Part shown: piece after piece, positions 13,601 to 28,600 of the stretch
Layout of the letters: each line of letters begins with the position of its first letter
How positions within the stretch are numbered: position 1 is the stretch's first letter
Assembly: GCF_022581195.2 (NCBI RefSeq)
Contig: NC_061476.1
Span: forward strand, 7,858,098 to 7,922,097
Origin: Helicoverpa zea
Taxonomy: Eukaryota > Arthropoda > Insecta > Lepidoptera > Noctuidae
Length of the DNA: 64,000 nucleotides
Reading direction: 5' to 3'
Made by a program: the position numbers and the translations under genes
The notes under the pieces: generated by a model
Told to the model about the DNA's origin: nothing
Databases searched by the model: none
The model's input: the letters and a program-made list of their open reading frames with translations, nothing else

Positions 13601-16600
13601 TAGAATCACCACTTTTATCCCTATGGTCACGTCTATTGCGGTTCAGTTCTCAGCGTTTTGTTTAGTCTGCTGTGCTTTTGCCGTTAAAGTACAAAAATTT
13701 AATATATGGAACGTTTCTAATGGTTATGCGTATTCCGTTGTTTCCAAGTCAACGGGCCCTTAAAATTCAATATCAGACTATTCAGATCTTTGATTTTGCT
13801 GACCCCGTAGTCGCTGGCGTAAGGGACAGGATCCGCGTACGAAGTCGCGGGCAGAAGCTAGTTCTTAATAATCATGATGAGTCAAAAGAGAGTGTGACTT
13901 ACATACTAGATAAAAAAGAAAATAAGTTATTTATTCAAATTAGGCTCAAAATCAGGAATGCAACTTTTCTAAGTTTGGATGTACTTTCTAAGTATATCTT
14001 AGACACTATTGGCTGTGTTTCGGATGGCACATTAAACTGTAGGTCCCGGCTGTCATTGAACATCGTTGGCAGTCGTTACGGGTAGTCAGAAGCCAGTAAG
14101 TCTGACACCAGTCTAACCAAGGGGTATCGGGTTGCCCGGGTAACTGGGTTGAAGAGATCAGATAGGCAGTCGCTTCTTGTAAAGCACTGGTACTCAGCTG
14201 AATCCGACATGCCGACCCCAACATGATTGGAAAAAGGCTCGGAGGATGATGAGGCTCAAAATCAGGAGTTTGTGAAGTTCCAGTTTACAAGAGACAGACC
14301 CAAAAACGCCCGTCCTTCACTACTTCCTATGTGTTTTAGCTGGAAAGAAGTGGTGGAACAAACGTCCCAGCAACACAATTCTGTCAGTATGGTTTGTTAA
14401 ACCAGAACTCTCTTAGAATAGGCATGATGACAGTAATCAAAAATCATTAAAATAATATATTTATTAAATTAAACTTGAAGCTTGGAATATAAAACGCGCA
14501 TTGTTTTCTTTATTAATAATGTGATTAATATGTATTTTTATAAAATAAAATTACGAAATAAGGCAATCCGCCATGATATCTTGAACACCAATCAGAGCTC
14601 GTGACGTCATTTCTCAAAACAACTCGCGCGAAAGCGCGCGAACGTCACATTTCGTTATTGTGAACTTCCACTGCGATCTTTGTTTTTATTTAATTAATTG
14701 TGTATAACACGAGTTATGGAGCCCGGATTTATCAAGGCAAACAGCGCTAATTTGCCTAGAATTGATATCATAATGCTGGGAGAGTTTTTGGCATCAAATA
14801 AAGATTTTTGTTCAGCTGAATTTAGAAATGTTAAAACTTCCATGTAAGTATACTAGTTTAATTAAAAAAAACTTCCATGTAAGTGTATTAGTTTAATTAA
14901 AAAAACTTCTATGTTAGAATCTAGAGAACTATGTAATAACTTACATCAAAGTGATCTTCACAAAAATAAAGTTGTACCCTGGGCAATATTGCTTTTGAAT
15001 CTCGCCTTGCAAGTTTAAGCCACTTGTTTCGTATTTTTTTATTGTGAGGAACGTACACAAATAACTTATCAGGAGTTGTTTTGGATGTGTTCTTACACTG
15101 GGGGACCCCACAACACCTATGCCCTTTCGAATTCATATTTAATAACACAAAAAACTTAATTATTGCACGAGCGTTGTTTACTTGCGTCTTGTAATTTCAG
15201 TCGTGACGTCACAAGTGACGACATGACACTGACAAGCGTTTTCGCGCCGGATTCAAAGTGGACAGACAAAAATGCAATTATTTGATAAAAAAAACTTCGC
15301 ATTTTCTTAAAATTAATAATTTTTCATATAAAATAGACGTATACCTACATCATACAAAGGTATTTAAAAATTTGTCATCATGCCTATTGTCTTGATTGAG
15401 GTAGGGAATTATGTATGTAGTTAGTATTTTCTCCTTACCCTCGCATTTTCCAGTAGAATGATGCAACACATAGCCAGTGCCGCAGGAAGTTATCCTGATG
15501 CAGAGGTAGGAGCCAACAGTATTGTCACATCTCTGAGCTTGAGATATGCAGTTGTGTTCTCCTGTAGCGCACTCGTTCACGTCTGCAAGTGAAATTATTT
15601 GTTGTATAGTGATTTTTGATATATTTTTATGTATTTTTTCCTCATGAAGAGCTAGTGGATAAGTAACATATGTAGATGGCATCATAGATAACCAATTCTT
15701 CATAGTTAGTTCAGACGAAGTGATCAAAATTCCGTATTCCGTTAAAGTGCTGGGCTTTCTGAACATTTTTGGGAGTAACAAAAAATCTTACGAAGAGGTA
15801 GTTAGGGTAGAGTTGCCCAGATAACTCGTTCAGACTCAAACTCAAAATCATCTATTCAAAATCGGCTGCTAAAGACAGTCCCAAAAAAAAATCACCCTTC
15901 TATAATATGTTTTTGATTGGAAGAATTTGCAACAAACTCCCCAGGTCAAGCAGGTGAGATATTCAGTCGCTCCCCGTAAAACACTAGTACCCAGCAGCAC
16001 CCGGTTATACTGGAAGTTGACCCCAACATAGGAAAAGGCTAGGCAGATGATGATTAAGTTTAACATACCAGCACAGGCTCCCGTGATGGTGTCCAGTTCG
16101 AAGCCCAACTTGCAGTGACACTCGTAGCTACCGTTTGTGTTCAAGCAGTTCTGGTACTGGTCGCATAAGTGGGTGCCTTCTACGCATTCGTCAATGTCTG
16201 GAAAAGAGTTTTTTTTTTGTGAGGATATAGAAATAACTGCACAGATTTGCTCATAGTTTTGAGACTGATTGCAAATAAAAAGCATGAGAAAAAATATTTT
16301 TTCATGAATCTAAGTGTAATGTAATTGGTATACATAAAGAGCGTATTAAGTTCTTCCTCTAAAATAAATTAAATGCTCTAGATTTCTGGTAAAAACTTAC
16401 CGTCACAGTAAAGACTGCCAGATTTCTTTCGCATACCATCAGGACATATTTCTTTTCTGTAAGACAAATGCATCATAAGTTGTAAACACTTTCAAGTAAC
16501 CCCTTTAGACAACGGCAGTTGGGAAATAATATTCAAATAATTAAATAAAAAAAGCTCCCGAAGATTTGAGAACATCCTCCTTTTTGGGAGGTCAGTTAAA

Positions 16601-19600
16601 AATTATAGAAACAAAAAAGTACCAAACGCAATAATTCATTTTGTTTCCCTAAGATTACAATCAAAGATTATCGCTAATAATATACATGAATGGAAACTCA
16701 CCCGACTTCAACTTTAGCCTTGCAGTCGTATTGTCCGAGCTGGTTGACGCAGAACCTGTCGGGGCCACAGTTGGCTCCCTCCTCGCATTCGTCTATATCT
16801 GTAATCGCAAAATGGAAGACATTTTCATCACGTCTCAAGTCCATAGTATGGAGAAGTAAATGATGACCGGAGATGACATAATGTAGAATATCTTAAGAAA
16901 GCATAATGCGGGTGTTCGAAGAACGAGGAACGTTGCTAGCTACGCCTTCATATGCCTTCTTTGATATCCGCCCATTTTTTTCAAACCAAATCACCAATCA
17001 ATCAGTCACCAAGCTTTGACAGATGTATCAAGGAACCCAAAAGCCTCGTTAGTTTTCGGTTACTAATCGCTTTGGTCACGTCTACCGCACGTCACTTGAC
17101 CTACAAGAAGGCTCCTTACTTACATTCCTTATGGTATCTCCGCTCATCTTTCCTTCCTCCGTGAGCGATACCTTAATTAAACTAAACCTTTTATGATGGA
17201 AAATGTCTCTCAGCTGATGGATAAATCTTGAGCAACCACTGTATTTATTTATTATTTACATTGTGGGATTTAGAACCATAATCATCTTCATCATTAGCCT
17301 TCCTTATTGTCCCACATTCCATAAATCGCTTAAAAATTCCTCAATGAAAAATACTTAAATTTTCTTACCTTCGCACTTATTAGTATTAGAATCTATCTTG
17401 AATCCCGGCGGGCAGTGTTTGGACACTTTGTCCTGGCAGTAGAACGAACTGTGAGTGTTGATACAGAACTGCGACAGCGGGTTGCAGTCGTGTTTGTTAA
17501 CTGCGCATTCGTCTACATCTGGAAGAGATTTTTGGTTGTTATACATCATTTATCCATTACTAAGAACAGATATTAGGTATAGAGAAATCTTTCTGGTTGA
17601 CCTTGTTCAAGATAATGTGTGAAATAACTGGACTAAGTTTGACGGTACTTTCAGATAGCTGATATAAAAAGCAGTATCTTTGGTACTTTTTGTTCGGTTG
17701 AGGAAAGAACGCTGGAAACAGTTAGTTTTATAGTAAATGAATCATGTCTGGGTTGACACGCTTTGTGGCCAAACCCACCGGTTACTGATGAAGTCCCTGA
17801 TAGCCTATCAGAAAGCCTACAACTTTTGGTTTCACAGGTCTCAGATATCAATACTCTGGCAGAAATTATAAGCATCCATCATTTGGAAGATAGTTTAACT
17901 AACAGAGAACAAACTGACACTTTATCGGTGACTAGTAAAACCGGGTCGTCAAATGCTTTTATTCAAATTGTTTAACTGACTAACTGATTATATTATATTA
18001 TCATACGTTAAATAACATACCTTCACACTCCCCATGTAGTCCAACCTTGAACCCTGGTGGGCATCGATCTTCCACATGTGTTCGAGGAGAAGTGCTAAGG
18101 TTAATGGGGTTGCCAGTCACACCACCACAGGAGTACCCACCAATCGTGTTCTCGCAAACAAACGACGGACATGGAGGATTTGGTAGTAGACACTCGTTAA
18201 TGTCTAGAATAGAAGGGAAAAGTTCTTCATGTATATTATGAGATTTTAAATTGCATCTCAAATGTTAGAATTTAACAGTTGATTTTTGAGATAGTATGTT
18301 CTAAGATCACTTTCAAAGTACAGAATGTTGCCACGCATTTGGTCTACTTCGGTAAGAACTTTTTAGGGCATACACATGCTTAATCGAAAATCATCGCTTG
18401 AATCGATAGTTGGCAGTTGTTTAAGCTCAAACTTTTTATGCGATTGAGAATGCTCTTCCGATTTACCAGTGAACTATCTTTAGAACATCTCATAAATATA
18501 TGTTTTTTTGTGAGCTATAAGATTCGTTTTGACTAGTCAGAAATTAATAAAAACTCCTTACATATAAAAAACTACATATATCTGTAGTTCTAGTTCTTCT
18601 CAAAAATAGTTAAAGTAGTTTTATTTACCATCGCAAACATTATTGTTGAGGTTCCTAGCAAAGCCTGGTGGACACTGTCCCTTCTCCACTTCCTTCTTGA
18701 AAGGTATACATTTGTATGAGCCGTGCAAGTTGTGGCATTGTGTGCCCGGCAGACACACGGGGTCTTCTAGCTGGCATTCGTCTATGTCTGAAAATATAAA
18801 TAGATTTTTTAGCAATGGGTCCTCTGAAAGTATTTAATTTACAAGAACAAATGCCTAACCTTTGCCCAACTACATATGTTGAGGTAAGGTCAGGTCTTAA
18901 GTCGAATATGGATTTTGTAGTCTGATTTTCTGAATGTGTATCTACCTTTAACGTCTTTATCTAAACAATACCGTTCTCTCTTTTTGGAGATGGTCTTGTT
19001 ATGAAATTGATACCTACTTTGGTAATGTGTGCTCTCAGTTTGGATATATATCTCAGGTTACATTGGACTATTTTAAAACAATAAATTGTTGAGCATAGTC
19101 ATCCCTAGACGTGTTTTTCATATACCCTCTCAATTTTTTTGATCCTATTAATAATGTCATAAAACCATCTTTTCCAAAAAGGTTTCTGTTGAAAGAGTTT
19201 TAATATGTACATAATCGTACTGACTGTTACAGTATTTATTTTTTACATGTCGAATATTTTCTTTTCGTCACTTGACTTGTCAGACTTATGTCACTCAATA
19301 AAAGTTTATCTTCGCAAGAACATCGTATTTTCAATTACAACAATTTTACAACAGTTTCTGACTTAATTCTTCTCTACATCTGTATAAAATGGAACTTCCA
19401 TAAATATTCTTACCTTGACAAGACTTGCCATCAGCCATGAGCTCGTATCCTCTCCTGCATGAGCACTTGACTTCCACTCCGTTGTCGTTACACTTGTGAT
19501 GGCAAGGGTTACGAGGTTTACACCTGTTTTTGCTCACCTGGAAAATAGAAGATAATAAGAGTCACTTATCGTTGCTCCTAGGTGGAATTGTAAGGTAAGA

Positions 19601-22600
19601 AGAAATGTCTTGAAGATTATTTTCTAAGTCTAAAAAAGCAAATTCTTTGAGCAGGGTCTCCGAACTAGTTTTTAGATCCAAGATCCCTTGGATATTTAAG
19701 AGTCCCATTGTTGATGATGGTTAATAATCCGCTTAAACCGTTAAGTAAATAAGTCCTTGGGAGGTATAAATAAAGCTGGAGTATAGTTCTGATTCAGAGA
19801 CTTCAAAAATAAACCCTTAAAAATGTTTAATAAAGTCAGACTTTTGCCTAGTTACGAAAATAAAGAACACTATTTCCGTGGTAACTCATTTGAACAATCC
19901 CGCAGCCTCGGCAGGGTTTGGGTCCTAAGTCGCCCTGTAGTTTGTCAATTCTCTTTGATAAGCGTGACGAAACACAACTAACTTACCTCCTTACAGTTCC
20001 TTCCATCAGCCATCAGCATAAAACCAGGGTTACACTCGCATCTGTACGACCCAGGCACCGGTATGCAGTGGTGTGCACACAGCTCATTAGGAGCATAGTC
20101 TTCGCATAGTGATGGTAGTACTAGAATGAAGGAAAGAAAGAATCAAAATATGCATTTCGATATCCTACTTCCTACTTATATTATAAATGTGAAAGTTTGT
20201 GAGAATGTATGGATGTATGTTTGTTATTCAATCACGCAAAAACGGCTGGACCGATTTGATTGAAATTTGGTATGTAGATAGGTGATACCCTGGATTAACA
20301 CATAGGCTACTTTTTATCAACACACCACGCGGGCGAAGCCGCTGGCGGAAGCTAGTAATCTATAATAACGTAACGAAGAGGGAACATTTTATTGTTTGTC
20401 TGTTTGTACCCTAAAGGCCCCGAAACTGATTTGAAAAATGCTTTCACTGTTAGCAAGTTACACTCTTCCCGAGTAACATTAGCGATATTTTATCCCGGTA
20501 CTGGCAGGAGTTCCCACGGGACGCGGCTGAAACCGCGGGAAAAAGGCTAGTCAAAGGTATGTACGTGTATTTGTCATGATAAAATTACTCTTTTTCAATT
20601 AATTATCTATCTATCAGTAAAGATCCTGCAAATGTTGTTTGAGGATTTGTAAAGATTCGTCCGCATAGATACAATAATTATAGAATACAATGAAACCTCT
20701 CGTTATTACTCTTTAATTCTGCAAATATGTCAATAGATAACGGCTCTGTTATATTAATAATGACTTCATAAAGCTTATCTGTTTACGAATACATAAGATA
20801 AAATTGTAATAGAGATGAATATGAGTACTCACCAGATAATTTGATATCATTTCTTGGAGTAGTTTCTCTTTTCCAGTCCTGTGCCGCTTTCTAAAATAAT
20901 AAAGTCATATTGTAGGTACGATTATGATTATAAGAATGCAGGAAGGTGATCATAAGACAGGATTGTAAAGATTATCACCACGACCTCTGTCAAAGGTTGA
21001 CCTTGTCTGATTGGTGTCTTGGTTTTTTTCATAAAAAATGGGCGGGTTCCGAAGAGAAGGCGTATGAGGCTGTAGCCAATAATGTTCCTCGTCTTCCGAA
21101 CACCTGCATTTTGGCGACGCTACTTTCTAAAGAGATTTTACATTATGACATCTCCGCTCGTCGTTTTGTTCATGGTGGGTGATACCGACAAAGAATAAGA
21201 AGAGTATGATATCAATAGGGAACCCGCAATGGCAAGTCATCACCAAAATGGTATATATGTTATGGACCATGTGATTAATTCGGGCATTATAAATAATGCC
21301 CGAGCATTATGAATAATGTCTAGCTTTATCGGGCCAAGTGATTAATAACTATCTTAACTTCATTATTTATCACATTGCACGGGCATTATTATATTGCTAC
21401 ATGACAGTTGGGCAATTTGATAATAAAGCAAAAAATTGAAGTTAGTGACGAAAACGTATCCCACGTAACGGTTGCCCGGGTAACTGGGTTGAGGAGGTCA
21501 GATAGGGCAGTCGCTCCTTGTAAAGCACTGGTACTCAGCTACATCCGGTTAGACTGGAAGCCGACCCCAACATAGTTTGGGAAAAAGGCTCGGAGGATGA
21601 TGTGACGAAAACGTATCGCTGCAAAACCGACTCCACGTAGTCTTGTCTGTCCTACCCCTAGAGTGCAATTCAAAACCGCGTAAGTGTGGAGGGGCGAGGC
21701 GGCCTGCGAGCTGAGGCGCAGGTAGTTTTAACGCTCGCCGACGCGGCTGAGGCTGGCCGGCTGAGCCGGCCAGCAAGCCGAAGCTGCGGCGGTGAGCGTG
21801 AAAACCATCTGCGACGATAAGCTCGCATGGGACCGCCGGAGCCCCGCAGCACCGGAGCCGTGACAGAAGCCATGCTTGCTGCATGTTGCTTGCTTACATT
21901 TTAAACGTACTGAGTTAAAAAATTAGAAGCTAAATAAATAAATTTTATGATGTCATTTAATAGTATTTTAGAAGTTTACTGTTAGAATGCATGCTACAAA
22001 TTTAGATGCTAAAAAATAACCATCATGCGGAGTTGTATTTAGAGTGGTTTACTTAGAAGATAACGAGTGGCTGAGATAGTATTATTTAGATGCTCGTTAA
22101 TTGTGGCTGACTTAGTAATTAAGAAGGCAACATACATTATTCGGGGCGAATAATTATATTAAGGAGCCTGTTTAATAAGCACCCTTTAAATATGACTTTC
22201 CTTAACTTTTAAATGCAAAAACTAGTGGATTTTTAAGGCAGAAGTCCTTCATAATTAATCCAAATCATGAGGCTGATTATTTAAGTGGTTTAATATTTAG
22301 TTAATTTTAAATTAAATGGCAATAACAATAAAAAATTGAATATAAATATGTTATTACGTTGCTTGTATTACTTTGCCCAAAAGGTCATGGGCAATATGTA
22401 TAGTGCCCGGTCAATTTGATTATTTGAATAATTATTATCAAATTGCACTCTCATATTGGGCATTTTTCATAATGACCGGGCATTATGTATACTGCTCAAT
22501 TTATCACTTGGTCCATAACATGTATAACCTACCTGTCGACTCAAGTCAATTACTACCATGTCATCGTCATCATCTGCCTAGCCTTTTCCCAACTATGTTG

Positions 22601-25600
22601 GGGTCGGATTCCAGTCTAACCCTACGCAGCTAAGCACCAGTGTTTCACAAAAAGCGACTGCCTATCTGACCTCCTCAACCCAATACCCTAGTTATGACTG
22701 GTCGTCAGACTTCTGACTACGCGTAACGATTGCCAAAGATGTTCAAATGAAAGCCGGGACCTATAGTTTATCGTGCCCTCCAAAATACGGTCATTGTTGT
22801 TAATTGCTAGCGTGTATTCGCGCACAAAGGTTGCTATTTTGTCGGTAATTCTATAAACATTCGCACGCAATTTGATATTGTTTGCTAGAACGCGTAGACT
22901 AGAAAAAACATTTGAATGTACATTCATATGTCACAGTGGTTCACCCCGGAAGTGTGGAATTGCTCAATCACAGACAAACCAATTCGCTGCACAAGCAGTG
23001 ATATGATTGTGTTTTTTTCTTTAAAATGAAGCTTAGGAGTTGGTGGCTAAATAATACTGTTCCCGAAGAGTTTGATTTTGTCAATTTTATCATCCTCCTG
23101 CCCTAATCCAAATTTTATTTGGGGTCGGCGCAGCATGTTTTCTTTTTCCATACTTTTCTAAGTTCTACACACGCCGCCTGCCTGATGCTAACCCTCATTG
23201 GGAATGCTATTGAGGTGGTTTGTCCGCAACCTTGCAGGTAGCCCAAAGTGCTGGTGGAATGCACTAGGCCTTAGCTCCTTTAGTCGCCTCTTACGACACC
23301 CATGGGAAAGAGATGGGGAGATCCTATTCTGATCGGGACAGTCACGAATGTTGTTTGTGTGTGAATGTGATTGTTGATTTTGTCAATTTGTAAAGTATAT
23401 TGGAACCATCTCGGGAATTTTGTACTATTATTTCGGGTCTTTAGAATGATATATGATAAATATAATTTACCTTACAACACGTGACAAAGGCGTCTTCAGC
23501 TAATAACTCCTCAGGGTTCATGCCATGGTTGCGCTTGACACAAGCGGTAGGCCCTTCCGAAGACCCGACCTTCGTGCCTCTTGAACATTCGTCGCAGCAT
23601 ACCTGTGAATCAAAGGATGAGGATGAGGATGAAATGATCAGGAGTAGGTAGGTACATAGTATAATATGAAACAGTATATAAACTATACACCTACTCCTAT
23701 TGGTGAACATACTGCCAACTACACATCTGACTAGCATAAATAGCTATCTTAGTATACCTATGTATATCGACATAGGTATACTAAGATAGCTGTTACCCGC
23801 AGTTTCGTCCGCGTCTAGGGAGAACTTCTTCCCGTGCCCATACAAAATATAGCCCATGTTACTCGGGGATAGTCTAGCTACCCAACAGTGAAAGAATTAG
23901 GTATCCAAATCGGTCCAGTAGGTACTTTCGGATATAGAAATGAAAAAAATCTCTTTATAATATTAGATACTAGCTTTTGCCCGCAACTTCGTTCGCGTGG
24001 AATAGTGACTACCAGCAGATTTTTGATTTGACCAATAGATGGCGCTATATGTCCGGAATAATTTTATTTTTATTTTTTTTTGTAATAAAAACTATCCTAT
24101 GTCCTTTCTCAAGTTTCAAACTATGTCTGTACCAAATTTCACACAAATCGGTTCAGTAGTTTAGGCGTGAAGAAAAGACAGACAGACAGACAGACAGACA
24201 GAGTTACTTTCGCATTTATAATATTAGTTTGGATTGAATCTTCAAAATTCAAAAAATGTCATGCTCTAAAGTCACTCTAAGTATCTGAATGGTTGAATAT
24301 TCTACTAATCAGATCAGATTTCACACAACTTATCTAACCTAAATATTGTTATCATCTTCAAGTTAAAAAAACTGCTCCCCACGGATTAAATAACCCAAGG
24401 TCACACAAAAACAGCCGGAAATGAACCTCAAGAAAAAACAGGAATTCTGCCTACACCTACAGGAAACCGTTACGAAGATACGGTCATTGTCAAACAAGGA
24501 AGAGGTGTACCAACTGAACAAACAGTGATATATCTGACTCTTATCTGTGAGATAACGGATATCTAGTTACCTAGATACTGGAACGTTTGGATTAGGTTTG
24601 TAGTGTAGTATGTGCTATAGCTATATTTTTGAACAAGCATGCAATTTCGGCTATAGTACAGTTTAGCAGATAGAAATTTTTCTACACACAGTGACAGAGC
24701 AGACAGTGATTCTAATGTGTTAAAAAAGCTGGGATTTGGCTACATTGGAAGCCGACCCCAATATAGTTCGGAAAAGGCTGGGCGGATGAAGTTGATATCT
24801 CTTTAATTTCAAATTAATGTTTTGTTTACAATAGAACACATAGAGTTAATATTGTATCTATTGAACTTACGCACCTTCTCAACTTTGGAAGAAAATAAAA
24901 TCTTTTTCACATTGTTTTCTTAGTAAAATATTTAATTTTTGACATACTCTAATATTCTCAGGAGCGCCAAAACCGGAAACAAAATTATAGCTAGCAATCG
25001 CATCGCTTTAAGTATAGTTACAGTTTTAGCTAAAAAAATGCAACTGCAAAACCAGAACGAAGATGCGACGATAACGTTTATATTTCATCTTGAGAATAAT
25101 AATCGATGCCTTACAAGTAAGGTCTTTCGATAGTTTAGGACCTGAGAAATGATGTAGGCTACTCTTTATCTGGGAGCGGGAAATAGTTCTCCCGGAATGC
25201 GAGTACGTTCTTGAGACTTTGTTATGAAAAATCGATAAACAAAATCTTGTTGTACTATGTACCGCTAATTAATTACTATAAATATTTATATATAACTATA
25301 GTACATAAGCTCGCTTGAACGCAATAATCTCAGCAATTAGCAAGAAATCGACAAATACTAGGTAGCGCATTTACTAAGGAAGGAATTGCTGCTTTGTATC
25401 CGGGCGCGTGGAGTAGTAGTCTCAAAATATGCGGGCTACGATCGCACAAGCTACCATAACAGTTTATTTACAAATTGATCCATTTGTGATTAAATAAAAA
25501 CTACTAACCTTACTTGTAGATTTAGTAGCGGCACAGTTGTGACTGCTCGTCGCTATGTCTATGCCTGTCTCGCAGTCGACTTGTTTTCTGAAACAATATA

Positions 25601-28600
25601 TTATAATGTAGTAAGAATATGGTTAATAAGTTACAGGATTTATCGGGAGTTCTTACTTATAGGAAAACTGGCTAAGCACTTTTTCAAATTTTGTCGAGTT
25701 CTTACTCAGATTAAACTGATTTATAATGATTCTAATGCAGTTTATTCATTTAAAAATACCATTGCATGATTGGAGACGATACTTTTCATTTTATAATAAA
25801 TATTTCTGCCACTTTTAAATAATAAAATAATAAGCAGTCATAATTATTTCAAACTTTAGGAAAAACACAAAGGCTGTTTGCTTTTGTGTTTTTTAAACTA
25901 TTATTTTGCCGCGCTTGTTAACAATAAAGATTCGATTTTTAAATTCGATACATTTTCTTTTTATTGTCAGCCAGCACTCTTTCGGTAATGGTGAATGATT
26001 GAAAACTTCTTTGGCATATTTTTAACTTTTATTTGAATTTGGATCTCCCTTGCATGATTTCTTTTTTCTTATCGGATTCCTAATATTATTTTGGCTGTTC
26101 ATTTCACATTCCTTGAATTTTTAGTACCGAAGTACCAAAAATGTTTTTAATTGGAATTCGTTGCGTTTTTCACCTAATACCTAAAGAAATAAAGTTTTTT
26201 CGTTTTCTATTTCTGTTTGCTTTGCATAAAAGTTATTTAAGTTCTCCATCAAATATAAGATTTAATATTGCTCTTATTTATTTACGACTAGATCATTAAC
26301 ACACATTTGCTAACAACTAGATATTTTAACATTAACGTTATCCTTCTCAAATAGGTCAAAATACCTCAAGGTGACATGACATGTAAACTAACATTTTACA
26401 ATACCTACTTATCTTTGTAAGGGCAATTACAGACAAGCATTTTTATCGCACGTACAGGATCGTTTCGTTTCAATAATATGTTAGTCTAAAACCGTTCTAA
26501 CAATGATAAGTTTCTCGTTTCTAAGTCAACAACGCCCACAATGTATTTGAAACAGATTCTTAGTAATACTATTTAGAATACAAAATAAGGAAATCCTTGG
26601 TATAGTTGATGTATCATATTTTAGCCAGAGTTAAGGTGTGCATTATTGGTAATGGGCTTAAAATCTTTTGTACTTCACAGATCTATACCATAAGGCAGGT
26701 TTTAATAGTACCTAATTGCAAAACACACTTAATTAACAATAATGTTTGAAATAAGTTTCACAATAAGATAATGGTACCTACCTCGAAAAGTTTTCGTACC
26801 TAATGTGTTTCTATTTCATTAATAATGAAAAGCATATTTTTTTTTTGCTACTATAATGTCATTTAATAAAAACAAGTTTGTCATTTAATAAAAGTTTTTG
26901 AGTTTGATGCAGTTGTTAGAACCGCTTATGTAGGTATTTTATTGTTAGACATTGAACCCTGGTTAACATTTCTAAGAATTACTTGTAATATATAAATGTA
27001 TTTTATAATTAATACCTACTGAAAACAAGTAAAATATAGAAATAGCCCGATTTTAATATTATTATATTAGCATGTTTTTCAGAAAAAAAAAACCTACTAG
27101 AAAAACATCCACTGGGATTCCAAGGATTTGCTGTTGTTTTAAATTTTGCAGAATGATTATTACATTATTTGATCTCCTTGTTAGATTCATAGAATTAGGT
27201 TAAAAATACACAAAGCGTAGTATTATCCGTTTTTCATAAGGAAGCTCTATTAAATTTTGTGCTATTTACATGCAATTAGGTAGCCTCTGTAATACGAGAA
27301 TGAAAAATAAACAAGATAGGTACTTCACCTTTAAAGTTACATTGATCCTTGCTTAGATTTTACACACTCGTGCTTCAGATGCAAAAACGTTAACAGAGCT
27401 TTCACACTAGTTCATTTTCCGTACGGTATGCTTACACTCAAAAACAATTGACAACTACTGGTTCAAGCAATGACAACTGACGAATGAATGACAAATTATA
27501 ATTTTAAATACCTGGGGCCCGATTCTCCTAAGTTAATAATGACAAAATTGAATCGCAATATGATCGCAATAGCAGTTTTAACCATATCGGGCATTCTGCT
27601 ACTAATATAAGATCAATCGTATTGAAACGACATTCGATTGGTTTGCGATTGATCTGCTATTTTGGTGATTTTGGTCTATACGATAGTTTGCTCAGTAATT
27701 ATATTGCAATCGAAAATCATTTGCAGACAAAATGATTCTTTATTGAATGACAGAAAAGGATAAAAACGTTTATTTCAAAGAAAAAATTGCGGAATGCCAT
27801 ATACGCTTCAATCGTAATTGAGTCGGGATTGGATCTCAGTCGAATGTGAATCGTATGTCGTAGTAAAATTAGGAGAATCGGGTCCCTGGGTAGACTACGT
27901 GCGACAAAATTCGCTCGTATGAGAGCGCTCTAACCACTGGGCCATTACTTATTATATTTAGTACTCACTGAAAATATTGGTTGCAGCACTGCGCCTTAGC
28001 TATCTGGCACATGGTTTCGAAGGCAGGTGGTACTTCAGGAGGCGTGGTCAGGGTACCCCGGCAGTCTGACAAGGTATGGTTCTTTGCAAACCCGGCACCT
28101 TCGTGGCAGCACAGCTGGATGGTTTCTGCCATGTCATCTCCGTAGTATCCTGGGAGAAATTGAAAAAGGATATCCTACTTATATTATAAATGTGAGTTTG
28201 TGAGAATGTATGGATGTATGTTTGTTATTCAATCACGCAAAAACGGTTGGACCGATTTGGTTGAAATTTGGTATGTAGATAGGTGATGCTCTGGATTAAC
28301 ACATAGGCTACTTTTTATCAACACACCACGCGGGCGAAGCCGCTGGCGGAAGCTAGTAATAAATAATATCATCAAAAGCTAAAGCAAAAAGCTAGTAATG
28401 AATAATATAATAAAAATAAATTATTATATTGAAATGGGGTCGCAATCGCTTAGACTGGAAGCCGAATGCTAATATAATAAGAGGATTTTTTGTGGATTGT
28501 TTGTACCCCAATGACTCTAAAACTACAGGAACGATTTTAAAAATTCTTTCACCATTAGAAAGCTACATTATCCGCAAATAACATAGGTTATATTTTATCC

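Larger units (their letters stand above)
21250..22531. mobile_element. Terminal-inverted-repeat element with multiple gggcattat motifs, interrupted
   Basis: Left end about 21250-21280 (tgttatggaccatgtgat) and right end about 22501-22531 (atcacttggtccataaca) are inverted copies. The motif gggcattat or its complement recurs on both sides. A SINE tail (21469-21603) and a GC-rich block (21640-21890) sit inside. No coding sequence. Confidence 0.55.

Noticed and set aside
13672..14085. 137-codon plus-strand open frame
   Set aside because: It runs through a Helitron-like end (cagaagctagttc) and into a SINE copy; no conserved domain.
23441..23737. Ser-rich extension upstream of fibulin exon 4
   Set aside because: The ttcacag acceptor at the G-T-A-T-G-C border and the phase with exon 3 place it in the intron; the Ser run comes from a simple repeat.
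24178..24202. CRISPR-like or clustered repeat
   Set aside because: Simple (gaca)n microsatellite without spacers; nothing CRISPR-like occurs in this eukaryotic sequence.
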